From NCBI GenBank assembly GCA_950097015.1, contig CATNEN010000033.1:1178001-1242000 (forward strand): 64,000 nt of DNA, written 5' to 3'. Origin of the DNA: Macrostomum hystrix (taxonomy: Eukaryota; Platyhelminthes; Macrostomidae). The translations under genes were made by a program, and so were the position numbers. The notes below the pieces were generated by a model that was not told the origin of the DNA, did not search any database, and saw nothing but the letters and a program-made list of their open reading frames with translations. Shown here piece by piece: positions 11,447 to 28,128 of the stretch (positions are counted from its first letter, which is position 1; every line of letters begins with the position of its first letter).

Positions 11447-14400
11447 ATGATGAGGAATCCAAACGCAGATCGATCACCTTCTAATGATGAGTTACCCCTG
11501 CCACCAGATGTGTGCGACTATCAGCATCAAATAACTGGCTATGGCAACATGCTGCCCAACAAAATTGGTGAGTCAGCTTGCCAGCAATTTTTTGCATTGT
11601 TTTCGATATAATTCATGCTCATTTACTAGCCCATTCGAATGCAATTGCAGGTCCCGATCCGCTGGGACAATGTAAGTAATTTTATTACTCATTTCAAAAG
11701 CCGTAAAAGACGCCAGTCGGCAAACTCATTGTCCTGGATATTGTTTTCCATTTGAGCTGCGGTCCTTGGCCCTAAACAAATTACTGGGTCCGTACTGTAC
11801 ACTGGGTGCACAGGGGGGAGACAAAAATAGACTTCAGCAACTGCACCGAGTCAGGCCCAGGGTTAAGCTTGCAGTAAACAAGTTTAGGCGCAAAACTGAA
11901 CAGCTGCGGACTACAGCACTAAATGTGCTAGCTGGCATCATACGCTCGCATGTGAGGAGCAGTTGGAGGTGTTAATTAATATATTTCATATTAACTGTAC
12001 TTTACCAATGCAATCCGAAACTAACCGTATACATTTAACTTCTCTCGATTCTCTACTTTGCTTAGCCTCTTTTTTAGTCCAAGCAACTGCGAACATTGTC
12101 TGCATGCTAACACTCAGTTATTTATGTAGGCGAAGAAGCGAAAATTTGGACTCGAAAAGTTCCAAGGAAAGCGAGACCCATGTAATCGAGTCGTAATATA
12201 CTCTTTCGAGAATTGTAGACATGTAGACTATTTTGAGACTATGTAGAAATTTCAGCTCGCACTCTGAGAATTACATTTCATTGTTTCTGCGGTCGACACG
12301 CGCAGTTTTCTTGTGACCCGTTTCGATTAGTTCAGGGGTAGGCAAACTTAATTAGCGTGCGGGCCACGGAGAGAACCTAAAAGACGACAGCGGGCCGGAT
12401 TAACTGTAGGAATATGAGAAAGGGGTGAGATGAGACACGGGATAGATGAGACAGGGAAGAGATGAGACAGGGAAGAGATGAGACACGGGATAGATGAGAC
12501 AGGGGAGGGATGAGTCAGAGATGAGACGGGAGAGATGAGACGGGAGAGATGAGACGGGAGAGATGAGACGGGAGAGATGAGACGGGAGAGATGAGACGGG
12601 AGAGATGAGACACGGGAGATATGAGACACGGGAGAGATGAGACAGTGTATATAGATGAGACAGGAGAGATGAGACAGGAGAGAGACTGGAGACAAGGGAG
12701 AGATGAGACTCTCCACCTCGAGATGAGAGAGATGAGACAGGATACTATAGGTGTTGGAAGGGGCAATGGGCCGGAATTGAGAGCTTCGAGGGCCGCATCT
12801 GGCCCGCGGGTCGGAGCTTGCCGACCCCTGGACTATATTAATTGTCAAGCCACAAGTCAGCGATCCGTGTGGATTTTTCCTAGTGAGAAAATTTCTTACA
12901 ATTGGACAATATAGCTCGGATAATGGATAATGACCAAGAGTCTTTTGCTGAGGTGATATATTACCGAGATATGCGAATTTCGGTTTCACAGATAACATTG
13001 CCACCTACCCAGTCTCACTCACAAGATTATGCAGGTCGCAAGACATTTAAATCTATTTCACAAGTGTTAGTAACAATGCACTGACAAGATAGGAGTTGAA
13101 TGGACTAGTACTATAGCCTTTTCACCTGTCATAATTTTTTAGCGGCAAGCAAGTTTCGCATTGTAACTCCACCTCTTAATAGCCTATTTTTGACTCATGG
13201 ATGAATAATAGCTGGTGTCTTGTCGTATCTTTTCTGCATGGGTCTTAACCCATGTCGAAACATTGTTTGTCAATGAAAAATTTGTAGAATTAGAATTAGC
13301 TGACATAGAAACACGGCTTTTTTTCTATTAAGAGTTGATTGACAACTCGCTAAATAAAATATTTGCACTCGATAAAAATAAACAAATATTCTATGAATAA
13401 TTGCAGTCGGTGATGGGGTGAAATTTCTAATACAAGTCCCAAAGTAAACACTCTGCACTTCTTTAAGGTTGAAGGTCACGTGTTTGGATCGAGTTTATTT
13501 GACTTGGTATGCTGAATATTCCGACAAAATAGCAATCTACTTGCCGTAACAAATCTCATTGCAGTTCTTTACTCGCCAGCGGACCGCTGCGTCTACAAGC
13601 CAATCCAGGAGGCGCCCAAAGGCCCGCGAGAAGTGGCCTTCTACGAGGCCGTGTTCAAATCAACGACGCAACACTCACAGCTGCGAGACAAGCTGCATCA
13701 GCTGTCTGCGCTGCGCAAATTCCTGCCAGGATATCTTGGCGTGCACCACAACCCAATGACCGGCCAGCGTTATATTCGCCTACACGACCTTCTGGACGGC
13801 TTCGCTCTGCCATCTATCATGGACATCAAAATGGGCGTTCAAAGACACGAGCCGAGGTGCAATTGTGTAGTGGAACGGCCAGATAGGTAGGCACGCCATT
13901 GTGTCATTAGCAATTCTATATCGCAACTCCAGTAAAAATTCTGGGTCGTAGCTACAGTCTTTCAGAAGTTAAAAAACCACGAAGCGGTTTCTCTTCACCA
14001 GGTATGCGTACCGGCAGCAGACGGGCTTCTTTGTCACCGGGATGCGCCTCTGGCACGAAGAGACCGGCAGCTATGAGCTGCGCGGCAAGCGCAATGGCCG
14101 CGAAGTGACACCGGAAAACATGCGCACGGCCGTGCTGCATCCGCTGCTGTCTTCGGCCCCATCTGCTCACCGGCTGGAGCTGGTCCGCCAGCTGCTGGCC
14201 GGTCTAGAAGAACTCCGTCAGTGGTTCGAATCGCAGCGCGCGTGCCATTTCTACGCTAGTTCAATCCTACTGGGCGTGGAGTGCAGCCTCCAGTGCGAGC
14301 CTGCGGTGCTAGTCCGCATGGTGGATTTCACGCACGTGGTGCCGGCCGAGGCCGACTTACCGGATGTGGGCTTTCTGTTGGGCCTCGGAAATCTGACCTG

Positions 14401-14464
14401 GATCTGTCGGGAGTTCGAGCGCGACCTGCTGCAGGCGTCGTTCGCTGACAAAGCTGGTCCTTAG
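11447..14464 (+). CDS. IPMK: Inositol polyphosphate multikinase (IPK family)
   Basis: Four exons: 11447-11567, 11651-11671 (a 21-nt microexon), 13565-13886 and 14002-14464. They give 308 residues in one frame. The N-terminal YQHQITGYG aligns with the HQVAGH region of IPMK, and APKGPREVAFYEAVF (about 65-79) with its PPRGPRELEFY block. The catalytic PxxxDxKxG motif is PSIMDIKMG at 130-138, with both Asp and Lys present. FYASSILLG (about 237) and RMVDFTHV (about 259-267) match the SSLL and IDF elements that complete the ATP/metal site. The enzyme phosphorylates Ins(1,4,5)P3 stepwise to InsP5 in nucleus and cytosol, feeding pyrophosphate synthesis. The length is below vertebrate IPMK because the low-complexity insert between catalytic blocks is missing. 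A second in-frame donor at 13856/13857 would drop 10 residues. The ATG lies directly after a TTTTCAG acceptor, so a 5' UTR exon or spliced leader probably precedes it. Confidence 0.9.
12333..12830. mobile_element. hAT-like MITE in IPMK intron 2, interior replaced by a 14-bp array
   Basis: The element is bounded by imperfect 15-bp terminal inverted repeats: CAGGGGTAGGCAAAC on the left and the complement of CAGGGGTCGGCAAGC on the right. It has GGGCC/GGCCCGCGGG-rich subterminal sequence typical of non-autonomous hAT elements. The 8-bp flanks (GATTAGTT and GACTATAT) agree at only five positions, so a target-site duplication is weak or decayed. No transposase is encoded. Confidence 0.7.
12413..12745. 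repeat. 14-bp minisatellite inside the MITE
   Basis: Repeats of AGATGAGACGGGAG and variants (GACACGGGAT, GACAGGGAAG) fill most of the element interior. They are most regular at 12525-12640. The array lies wholly between the terminal repeats. Confidence 0.9.
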
Positions 14465-19663
<5,199 letters not shown>

Positions 19664-19847
19664 ACATTGGCCACACTCTCAGAGTTGCTCTTTGTTTGTC
19701 TCCTTTACAATTGCGTTAAATGTAGTGATAAGGATGTCTTAAATAGCTAGCAATATTGTGCTTTTCTTAAGCTAAATCCGAATTTAATTTTAGCTAGCCG
19801 AACTGTTTAGATTTTGTTATTAGTCCGGTTCTCTTGATAAGGTCCCT

Positions 19848-20106
19848 GTTGCTATGCAGTCTGCATGGTGCCTAATCTATGGCCAAGTTCAGTTGCTATG
19901 CAGTCTGCATGGTGCCTAATCTATGGCCAAGTTCAGTTGCTATGCAGTCTGCATGGTGCCTAATCTATGGCCAAGTTCAGTTGCTATGCAGTCTGTATGG
20001 TGCCTAATCTATGGCCAAGTTCAGTTGCTATGCAGTCTGTATGGTGCCTAATCTATGGCCAAGTTCAGTTGCTATGCAGTCTGTATGGTGCCTAATCTAT
20101 GGCTAA
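19848..20106. repeat. 44-bp tandem repeat downstream of Rho1, six copies
   Basis: Nearly identical units contain GTTGCTATGCAGTCTGCATG followed by GTGCCTAATCTATGGCCAAG. The main variant is CTGCATGG versus CTGTATGG. The array begins about 185 bp after the Rho1 stop and may be transcribed in its 3' UTR. Confidence 0.95.
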
Positions 20107-20663
20107 CATCCCGCGGCACAAAGTGCAGGTCAATCTATTCCAACTAGTCGCTTGTTTGCAGGCAAGTAAGTTGCTTTCCTAAATTGTCACCGTGTCATTT
20201 CAGGGTCTTAAAATCGATGGACAGCTCGTGCAGTTTTAGTTTTCATTATTATTATCTTCAATGTTGCTTCTTTTACCTGCTTGATATTGCTTCTCCTCCC
20301 CGCTGCTTTAGCAACAGCCATCTAGGCTTTTTTATTCGTGTTGTGCAACGAAAATTTTATTTCGAATTCTGCTTGCTGTCTTCAGACACGATCTTTCGAG
20401 TAGGATTTCCGCTTAGGCAGTGCTTTTCTAGTTTCTAGTATTCTACCACGATTTTATTAGCCGCGTTGCTAATTTCAGCGGCCATAAATGTTTTACCTTT
20501 TGCTTCTTGCGTCATTAAACCCAACGTGGTTGACTGTTGATTAAGAATCTCTTGGCACTGAAGCTTATTTCAATGGCAGACGAGTCCCTACCCATAGTAG
20601 CACTGGGGTTACCATTGTGTTAAAGCAGGAACTGTACACCAGCTCCCCGAACAAAATATGTAC

Positions 20664-21472
20664 CTAGAATCGCAGCTGGATCCGCAGCTAGAATCGCAGC
20701 AGCATCCATAGCTAGAATCGCAGCTGGATCCGCAGCTAGAATCGCAGCCGGATCCGCAGCTAGAATCGCAGCAGCATCCATAGCTAGAATCGCAGCTGGA
20801 TCCGCAGCTAGAATCGCAGCCGGATCCATAGCTAGAATCGCAGCCGGATCCGCAGATAGAATCGCAGCAGCATCCATAGCTAGAATCGCAGCTGGATCCG
20901 CAGCTAGAATCGCAGCAGCATCCATAGCTAGAATCGCAGCTGGATCCGCAGCAAAATCGCAGCCGGATCCGCAGCTAGAATCGCAGCTGGATCCGCAGCT
21001 AGAATCGCAGCCGGATCCATAGCTAGAATCGCAGCTGTATCCGCAGCTAGAATCGCAGCTAGAATCGCAGCAGCATCCATAGCTAGAATCGCAGCCGGAT
21101 CCGCAGATAGAATCGCTGCTGGATCCGCAGCTAGAATCGCAGCTAGAATCGCAGCAGCATCCATAGCTAGAATCGCAGCAGCATCCATAGCTAGAATCGC
21201 AGCTGGATCCGCAGCTAGAATCGCAGCTAGAATCGCAGCAGCATCCATAGCTAGAATCGCAGCAGCATCCATAGCTAGAATCGCAGCTGGATCCGCAGCT
21301 AGAATCGCAGCTAGAATCGCAGCAGCATCCATAGCTAGAATCGCAGCTGGATCCGCAGCTAGAATCGCAGCTAGAATCGCAGCAGCATCCATAGCTAGAA
21401 TCGCAGCCGGATCCGCAGATAGAATCGCAGCAGCATCCATAGCTAGAATCGTAGCTAGAATCGCAGCGGGAA
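20664..21472. repeat. 12/24-bp minisatellite with BamHI-like and CATCC variants
   Basis: The 24-bp units are built from AGAATCGCAGC plus GGATCCGCAGCT or AGCATCCATAGCT, with interspersed 12-bp half units AGAATCGCAGCT. Two alternating unit types give a higher-order order along the array. All periods are multiples of three, which explains the long open minus-strand frames. Confidence 0.95.
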
Positions 21473-22198
21473 TTCAAATTACAGTAGCCATATCCCCAGT
21501 GCTAAGCGCATTGCTTGCAGTTTCAAGTATTCAGGTTGCACATCTTTCCTTACTGCTTAATCATTGCAAACCATAATGCAGCATGCACTTATAATTACAA
21601 TATTTAAGCAATTATGCCCTTCCTGTTTAGACACGGGCTTATTGGCATTATGCAACAGCCCGTTGACTGCAAAAACTGGCCGATTAACGCTTTTGTGAGC
21701 GCTGGCGTACGATCTCATGCATATGAAGATTAAAGCAATTAAACTAAAGCAATTTGTTAAATTAAAATCTCATTTCACAGTCAGAACTGTACGCCTGATG
21801 TTCGCAAAAGTTTGCGCTGCCTTGCTATGTTATTGTCTTATTATAGTCAGTATGTTATTTTAACTTTTGTCGCGGATTTAATGCAATATTATTCCTACTT
21901 ACTCTGAACTTGTTTGTCTACACAATTAATACGCTTCTATTCGTATTATCAGCTTTTAGAAGCAGACCATTTTGGCAATAGCTGATAGTTTTTGTGACTG
22001 GTCATGCTTACATTTTATCGATTCTGTTGTAAACTGATTAGTCTGACACTGACGCCTATTTAAATGGGTTAAACAAAGAATAAACAATTTTACTCGCTCT
22101 ATTTTCGCTATCAGGTGGCGCCTGAATTAATATTGTCGCGTAAGCTAACATTTGATGGACTACCTGTTTGCCAAGTACTTTAATGTGCGGTGGTATAA

Positions 22199-22582
22199 GT
22201 ACACAGGAGAACACCAATGCATCCTGACACTCGTGGATAAAAGTGCACAGGAGAACACCAATGCATCCTGACACTCGTGGATATAAGTACACAGGAGAAC
22301 ACCAATGCATCCTGACACTCGTGGATATAAGTACACAGGAGAACACCAATGCATCCTGACACTCGTGGATATAAGTACACAGGAGAACACCAATGCATCC
22401 TGACACTCGTGGATAAAAGTGCACAGGAGAACACCAATGCATCCTGACACTCGTGGATATAAGTACACAGGAGAACACCAATGCATCCTGACACTCGTGG
22501 ATATAAGTACACAGGAGAACACCAATGCATCCTGACACTCGTGGATATAAGTACACAGGAGAACACCAATGCATCCTGACAA
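22199..22582. repeat. 44-bp minisatellite, about nine copies
   Basis: The unit contains CACAGGAGAACACCAATGCA followed by TCCTGACACTCGTGGATA. Copies are almost identical, differing mainly in ATAAAAGTG versus ATATAAGTA, which implies recent expansion or homogenisation. Confidence 0.96.
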
Positions 22583-23251
22583 CAGCTTGTTGTGGCTACA
22601 GCTAGGCCTTCGTGACTTTGAAAATTATCTTAAAAATACCCTTAAACCCGGCACGAACAGCTTTTATTTGTTTAGCAAGTGAATAAAGCCGTATTCTGCG
22701 CACACAATGCGCAGCAGTAACGAGCTAAGTGCGCCATCATTTAAACAACGTATAATTCAGACTGCAACCGGCTTTGAACCCTTCCCTAGCTTGACCTTTC
22801 ACTTGCAATCTCCACCACCCTTGAACATCTGCCCTAACCGAACCCGCCGCCAGTCTCGTGGCTTTAGTCAGGCGGGTACGCCTACGCGTTATAGGTGAAA
22901 ACGCTGATTAAGACAGGCTAAAGCTGTACTATTTACTGTGAATTTAGGAGTGCTACAGGTATTTATCTGCACTCGTTTTTGGCACTCATATGTCGTCATA
23001 ACAAACCGTGTTAGAGGGTTAAATAACACGCCATGTATACCTATGCATATAATAATTTTACTATGGAAGTCAATTGCTCTAAAGAAATTCGTTCTATTTA
23101 TAGAAAATCTACAATATTTTTACTCGTTGCTCTCGCTTAACGAGTATAATGTTATTGAAAACCACTGTTGAATTTGTTTTTTCTCGGTTTTTCTCGAAGT
23201 TAAATGTCATTTAACTTATCGACTTCTGCGGTTTCGTATAATTATTTAAAA

Positions 23252-23660
23252 TTGTTAGAGTACTACTGTAAGTAGACGTCAATGTACATCGCGCCACCCT
23301 AGCTTATTTTCTACGCGTGTTTCAATGTTAACTACCCCGGCCAATGAGCGTGCGAGCTCTTTCTGGCTAGATTTATCGATCGCTCTGTTTATCCTGCGGG
23401 CGAGTTTATTTAACTAGGGCTCCTGAGCCCGCTCGCGCCTCACTTCTCCTGCGCCTGCTCCTGTCACTTTTCTTCTCTTCTTCGCTATTCCCTTCGCTCG
23501 CTGTCTCTCGTCCCGGCCACTGTTAATTGCACTGTTATTCGTCCTATCAATTTCGTCTTCGCTACTAGTTATTGTTACCATTGAGCTCCTACGCCTGACC
23601 AATCATTGCTTGTCGTAAGTCCCAGTGCGAATAAACGAGATCAATCTAAAGTGCTACCGC
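23252..23660 (+). mobile_element. Candidate solo LTR
   Basis: The segment begins TGTTAGAGTACTAC and ends near GTGCTACCGCTACA, matching the TG...CA ends of long terminal repeats. It is richer in GC and CpG than its flanks and carries AATAAA at about 23630 near the 3' end. No clear 4-6-bp target duplication and no internal retroelement sequence is seen, so this remains tentative. Confidence 0.35.
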
Positions 23661-25780
23661 TACACTGATTACGAGAATTCTAACTAAAATTGGGATTGAG
23701 TTCGCCCGACTCTGTTGTCAGTAATTTCGTCACGCAATGCCAGTTTAATAACGTCACATACTATTTAGAGAGTATATAGAAATTCCTCTTCCGGAAAGTT
23801 GTTTCGGCATACAGAGGGGATTCAGACCAGAAAAGGTCAAGCAGCAAGCAAATTATGAGTAATCCGCTGCGCAATGCACCAGCGTATTGTGTCGATCATT
23901 TTTGCGAATTTCGGAAATGCCTTCTAAGCACCAGTGTGCAGGTTCGGCTAATTCAGCTTTTAGTAATAATTCAGGCTGCCTGCAACCTATAGCACAATGG
24001 CAAAAAATATTAAAAACACAAACGTGCTGCAGTGTGACATCCTCGCCACTACTATAATACAAAACATTAATGACTGAGACTTAGAAAATTGATCAGTGAG
24101 TAAGAGCAAGGCGATGGAAGGTGACTGTGTGAAAGCAGAATATCACAGGCCGAGCTGTACCTTGTTTTAACATATCAGCTGTGTAATATAACAATTTAAC
24201 ATATCATATTCACACCTTTAATATAGTGCTCCTTCCGACAGCCAGACAAATTAATGGCTTATACATCGCACTGATTACTTCTGCCTAGTTTGCATAAAAA
24301 CCCTAGTGTATACTTTTGGTGGCTTATCTTTAGTAGGTGTCTTTTTTTAATTAATTGGTTTATCGCAGATTTAAAAACTAGCGAAATTTGGGAGCGATAT
24401 ATCGAACTGATAAGAGAAAAGATCTGACAAGAAAGCCGAAAGGGTCGACTGCAGGAGTTCCGAATGAAAGTGGTGGTATAGCCGGTCGCAGAGCTGCTTT
24501 TTGCCGCCGGTTTCAGGAAGATCGCGAGCTAGACGATCTAGTTCCTTTTTGAGTTGCCTGCACTGGCTATTAGTTTACGTTTGCTATGAAAATGTTCTTG
24601 ATTAGTAAAAAAATATCCCGGAAGTTACCCATAAAAACGCAAGTGATGCGAATCCTATTGTATAAATCAAAGTGACTTTTATCAGTGTTATGATTCTCGT
24701 AAAAATAGTTGCAGTTATTTCTATTTGAGCCTTTGCGTAAGGTTCCTTAAATGTAGTATTTTTCCTCACAAAAGATTTAAAAACTATATTTAAATTAATT
24801 GACTCGTCCAAGTCACGAGATCGCCACGGCTCCGTCGCGTGAATGTGAATCTGTAGCACAAGCTTAGATAGAGGACTAGCTAATGTCTGTACATCTATAA
24901 ACATGAAGAGCTGTCTTTCATAATATAAATTATTATGCCAGATATTTTGTTAAGCGTAATTTTACTGGTTCTGCCTGCCCGTAGGCCTAGTGTTTGTCAC
25001 CATTAGTTGTATGCTTGAAGCTTGTCTGTACTTTGTCTGTACTTGGAATACTTTAGCCTACTTAAAATTCTGAATAAAAATTAATTTCACAGTTTAGGTG
25101 CAATAAAAATAATCGCCTTTTTCAACTTTTCTAGTTATTAGGGCCTATTCAATATTTAGGCCTATTGCAGCTGACCAGGCTTCAGGCATTGCCATTGGCA
25201 TGTCATCTGGCCAAATTCTACTGGTCTGACAGAGCGTAGCTTGGTTAGAGGTTAAACTGGGGGGTTGGGGGCTTGTGCATTGGTGCGGGGGTGCATGTAC
25301 GTTGCCTGGTCGCAGGGCTGCCCCCCCTTGGGGTCAGCCTTGCCCAGCCCTATTTAGTGTGGCGTGCTGTGCACTGGGGGTGTCTCTCTGAGAGGCTTAT
25401 TGATTTTTTGCATCAATGTTTCTGCTTTTGACAATGAATAGTGTTTTTTTAATTGCCTTTGTCTCGCTCATTAAATAAAATTTGAGTTAGCATAGGCCCC
25501 CTATTGATAATGCTTGATTCTCAAGGGCCAGGTTCAAACTTGCACCTGCCATGCCAACCGCCTGGCTTCAACTCACTGGTTTAATGCCCAGAGCTGCTAT
25601 AAACTATCATGCTGTGGACTCTGCAGGGACCCTGCAGGTGTTGATAGGGACAAGGGCCTTGGTTATAGTCCAGATCATGCTATGTGTATGCCAGAGAAAA
25701 TTGAACTGGGGCAACTGTATGCCAATGTATGCCAGAAGAAAATTTATGTCCTATTTTCTAGTACCAGTAACAGTACCAGT

Positions 25781-25846
25781 ACATCCTATTAAAAATAAAA
25801 GTTAAAACTTTTAGGACATGATACGTCCTATATCCTAATAGGATGT
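25781..25846. other. Nested inverted repeat
   Basis: ACATCCTATTA at 25781-25791 is the exact reverse complement of 25836-25846. Inside it a second pair, AGGAC (25813-25817) and GTCCT (25825-25829), would extend the stem-loop. It lies in AT-rich intergenic DNA. Confidence 0.7.
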
Positions 25847-26748
25847 GAATTTTTTTCACTTAGCAAATGTATACCAAAGGGAGCTGTATGTTAATGTAAA
25901 ATAAAGAAATTTTGAAATTCTAAGTAGAGTTATCTTTGTACAATATGCCCATGCTAGATGAGAACTACAATTGGCAGCCCTTCTTTTGGTCATGATAAAA
26001 ACCTGCATGTTCATATGAAATGCAAGCTGTTTTTAGACAGAAAAGTTACAAAACATTACCTTAAATATACTTTAATGTGGCATAGTTACTTTTTAATTTT
26101 AAAATGTTAACAGCAAAATTGTAACTAAAAAAGAATAGATAGTCATCAAAAGAAATCAACATTTAAATAAGGTTTTTAAATATCTAACACAAAATATCAT
26201 GCCAATGTTCAAATACCAATGTTTTTTCACTAGTTGTGTTTTACTTAACAAAGGATTTATGGTGTTCATGCCATTTTTTTAATGTAGCCTTACTTATTTT
26301 TGCATGCCATATTTTCATACCAATTTATATTTTGTATATTTATATTTATATTTATATTTAGTTATATTAACTTGTATGCTAGACATATTTTTGATAACAC
26401 TTATGTACCAATGTGTAAGCCAATATCTTTGACAGTTTATAATCCGGACTATGGGCCTTGGTATACATACCAACCATCTTTTTGACAATCTGCAAACACC
26501 TAGCTAGGCAGCCGACATGAAGCATGTCAAAGACCTTTACTTAAAGTGTGCAGAGCCTAGCCTACCCACTTTTTGCCACTTTGTGGTTAGGGCATTCTAG
26601 TATTATCATTTTATTCCCCAACAATTATCTATAAGATATCTACCATAGGTAGTAAGTAGTTTGACATTTTTTAACTGCTAGGCCTAAGCCAATAGGTCTA
26701 TGTAAAATTACATTTCTTAAAGTCCTTGTTAGACATGCTTAACAAGAG

Positions 26749-26795
26749 TTTGTAGCCTAGTGATTAGAGCATTGGACTTGGGCTAGCTACTACTT
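26749..26795 (+). mobile_element. tRNA-SINE head remnant
   Basis: GTAGCCTAGTGATTAGAGCA followed by TTGGACTTGGG resembles the D-arm/A-box half of a tRNA-derived SINE. No B box or body follows, so it is a short remnant at best. Confidence 0.35.
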
Positions 26796-26874
26796 AAAAT
26801 TTAAGCCAAGTTTGTTTCTTCTAAATCCACTAGAATATTCAATTGACATATTTTCATATATTCTTGGTAGTTGT

Positions 26875-26900
26875 TATTTGTCCGGTTAACCGGACAAATA
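26875..26900. other. Perfect 26-bp palindrome
   Basis: TATTTGTCCGGTT is followed immediately by its exact reverse complement with no spacer. A further GGTTAACTGGTTAACC-like repetition follows at about 26918-26934. Confidence 0.9.
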
Positions 26901-28128
26901 GCCGTTTGATTATTCGTCTGGTTAACTGGTTAACCACCCAAGGACTTAATTTCTCCCATTTCAATGAGCAGGAGCAACGATCCTCCCAAAGACCACTCTT
27001 GCCCTGCTGAGATCCATCTTGAGTCTTGACCTCACAAAGACCAAACTATACCCTTGAACTAAGTTAGTCCCTGAAACAACCGAATTTCTGGAAAAAGGTT
27101 TTAATTTTTTTAATTAGCTGATAAGCAAAAATAATTTGAGACACAAACTTCAAATCTGAATGACTGTCCTTTTGCAGCTTGTTAATTATTTTATCTTACA
27201 AATGATAGAGGTTCTCATGGTAGCGCTACAAATAACAACTGCCTATATTCTTTGGCTCAGTTGAAATGATATCTAAATATGATACCCAACCCATTCTATA
27301 GCTAAAATGTGAAAGAACACAATGGTGCTAGTTTTAGCAACTTTTACATTGGCTAACATTTGGCAATGCAGTAACAACTTTTGAAAATAAAATGTGAAAC
27401 AGAAAATTGCTTTATGTTTTCTTATTCTGTTTTATATATACATTCTGACTTACTTAAAATCCATATTTTGCTAATTAAAACAGCCAGAGAGTTGCCTTGA
27501 TAAATAATTGACAAAAGAGCACTTTAACCTAGTGTCTCCAGATTTTCGTTCAGTTCAGACAAATTTGTTCAGTGGCTTTTTCTGTTAGTCTTTGAGACCA
27601 GTCCATGCCTTTGCTGGCTATCCATAAGTGTTTTTGAACAGCCATTAAGTAGGAAAAGTGTGCACAAAATCATAAAGGCACACTAGACAGTCTGAAAAAT
27701 TGAACATAATTTCTTTCCATGGGGTTTAAACAGACTTGGTTTAAAACAATGATATTAGCTTTTGTTTTGCCAAGTATAGGCTTAGAAAATGCTTACGAAT
27801 TATTTAAACTTGCCTTTATCTTGGTTTCTAGGGTCATGTCTACTTGAAATTTTTGTAATGTTAAACTCTATATATTGTTTTTGTTTGGCTTATATAACAA
27901 AAATGTTACAAAATGGATTAACCTAGTCAAAATTTAATTATCTACTATATTTTTAATGAAAAATTGTAATCTCTTTTTTTGCATAAGTTTTAATTTTTTG
28001 TGGACAGCTGTATAAAAAAATATCAAAGATATAAATGTTTATTGAATGTGAATGATCATATTTGTCTGTTTATCAAACCCATCTCCAAATTATTCAGACT
28101 ATCCAATCCCTGTCTATGGTATCCAGCA

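Larger units (their letters stand above)
20107..28128. other. 8-kb gene-poor region
   Basis: It contains two minisatellites (20664-21472 and 22199-22582), a candidate solo LTR (23252-23660), an inverted repeat (25781-25846), a SINE head remnant (about 26749-26795) and a 26-bp palindrome (26875-26900). 24000-28000 is AT-rich and looks unconstrained. No open frame has acceptable splice context or family resemblance, including the 100-codon minus-strand frame at 24602-24904. Confidence 0.5.

Noticed and set aside
20620-21477. 285-codon minus-strand frame, Cys/Asp/Ser-rich
   Set aside because: It is entirely the 12/24-bp array, and a parallel frame encodes DAAAILAM-type repeats over the same DNA.
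24602-24904. 100-residue minus-strand protein
   Set aside because: It lies in AT-rich intergenic DNA with no splice signals, no domain and no codon character distinguishing it from chance.
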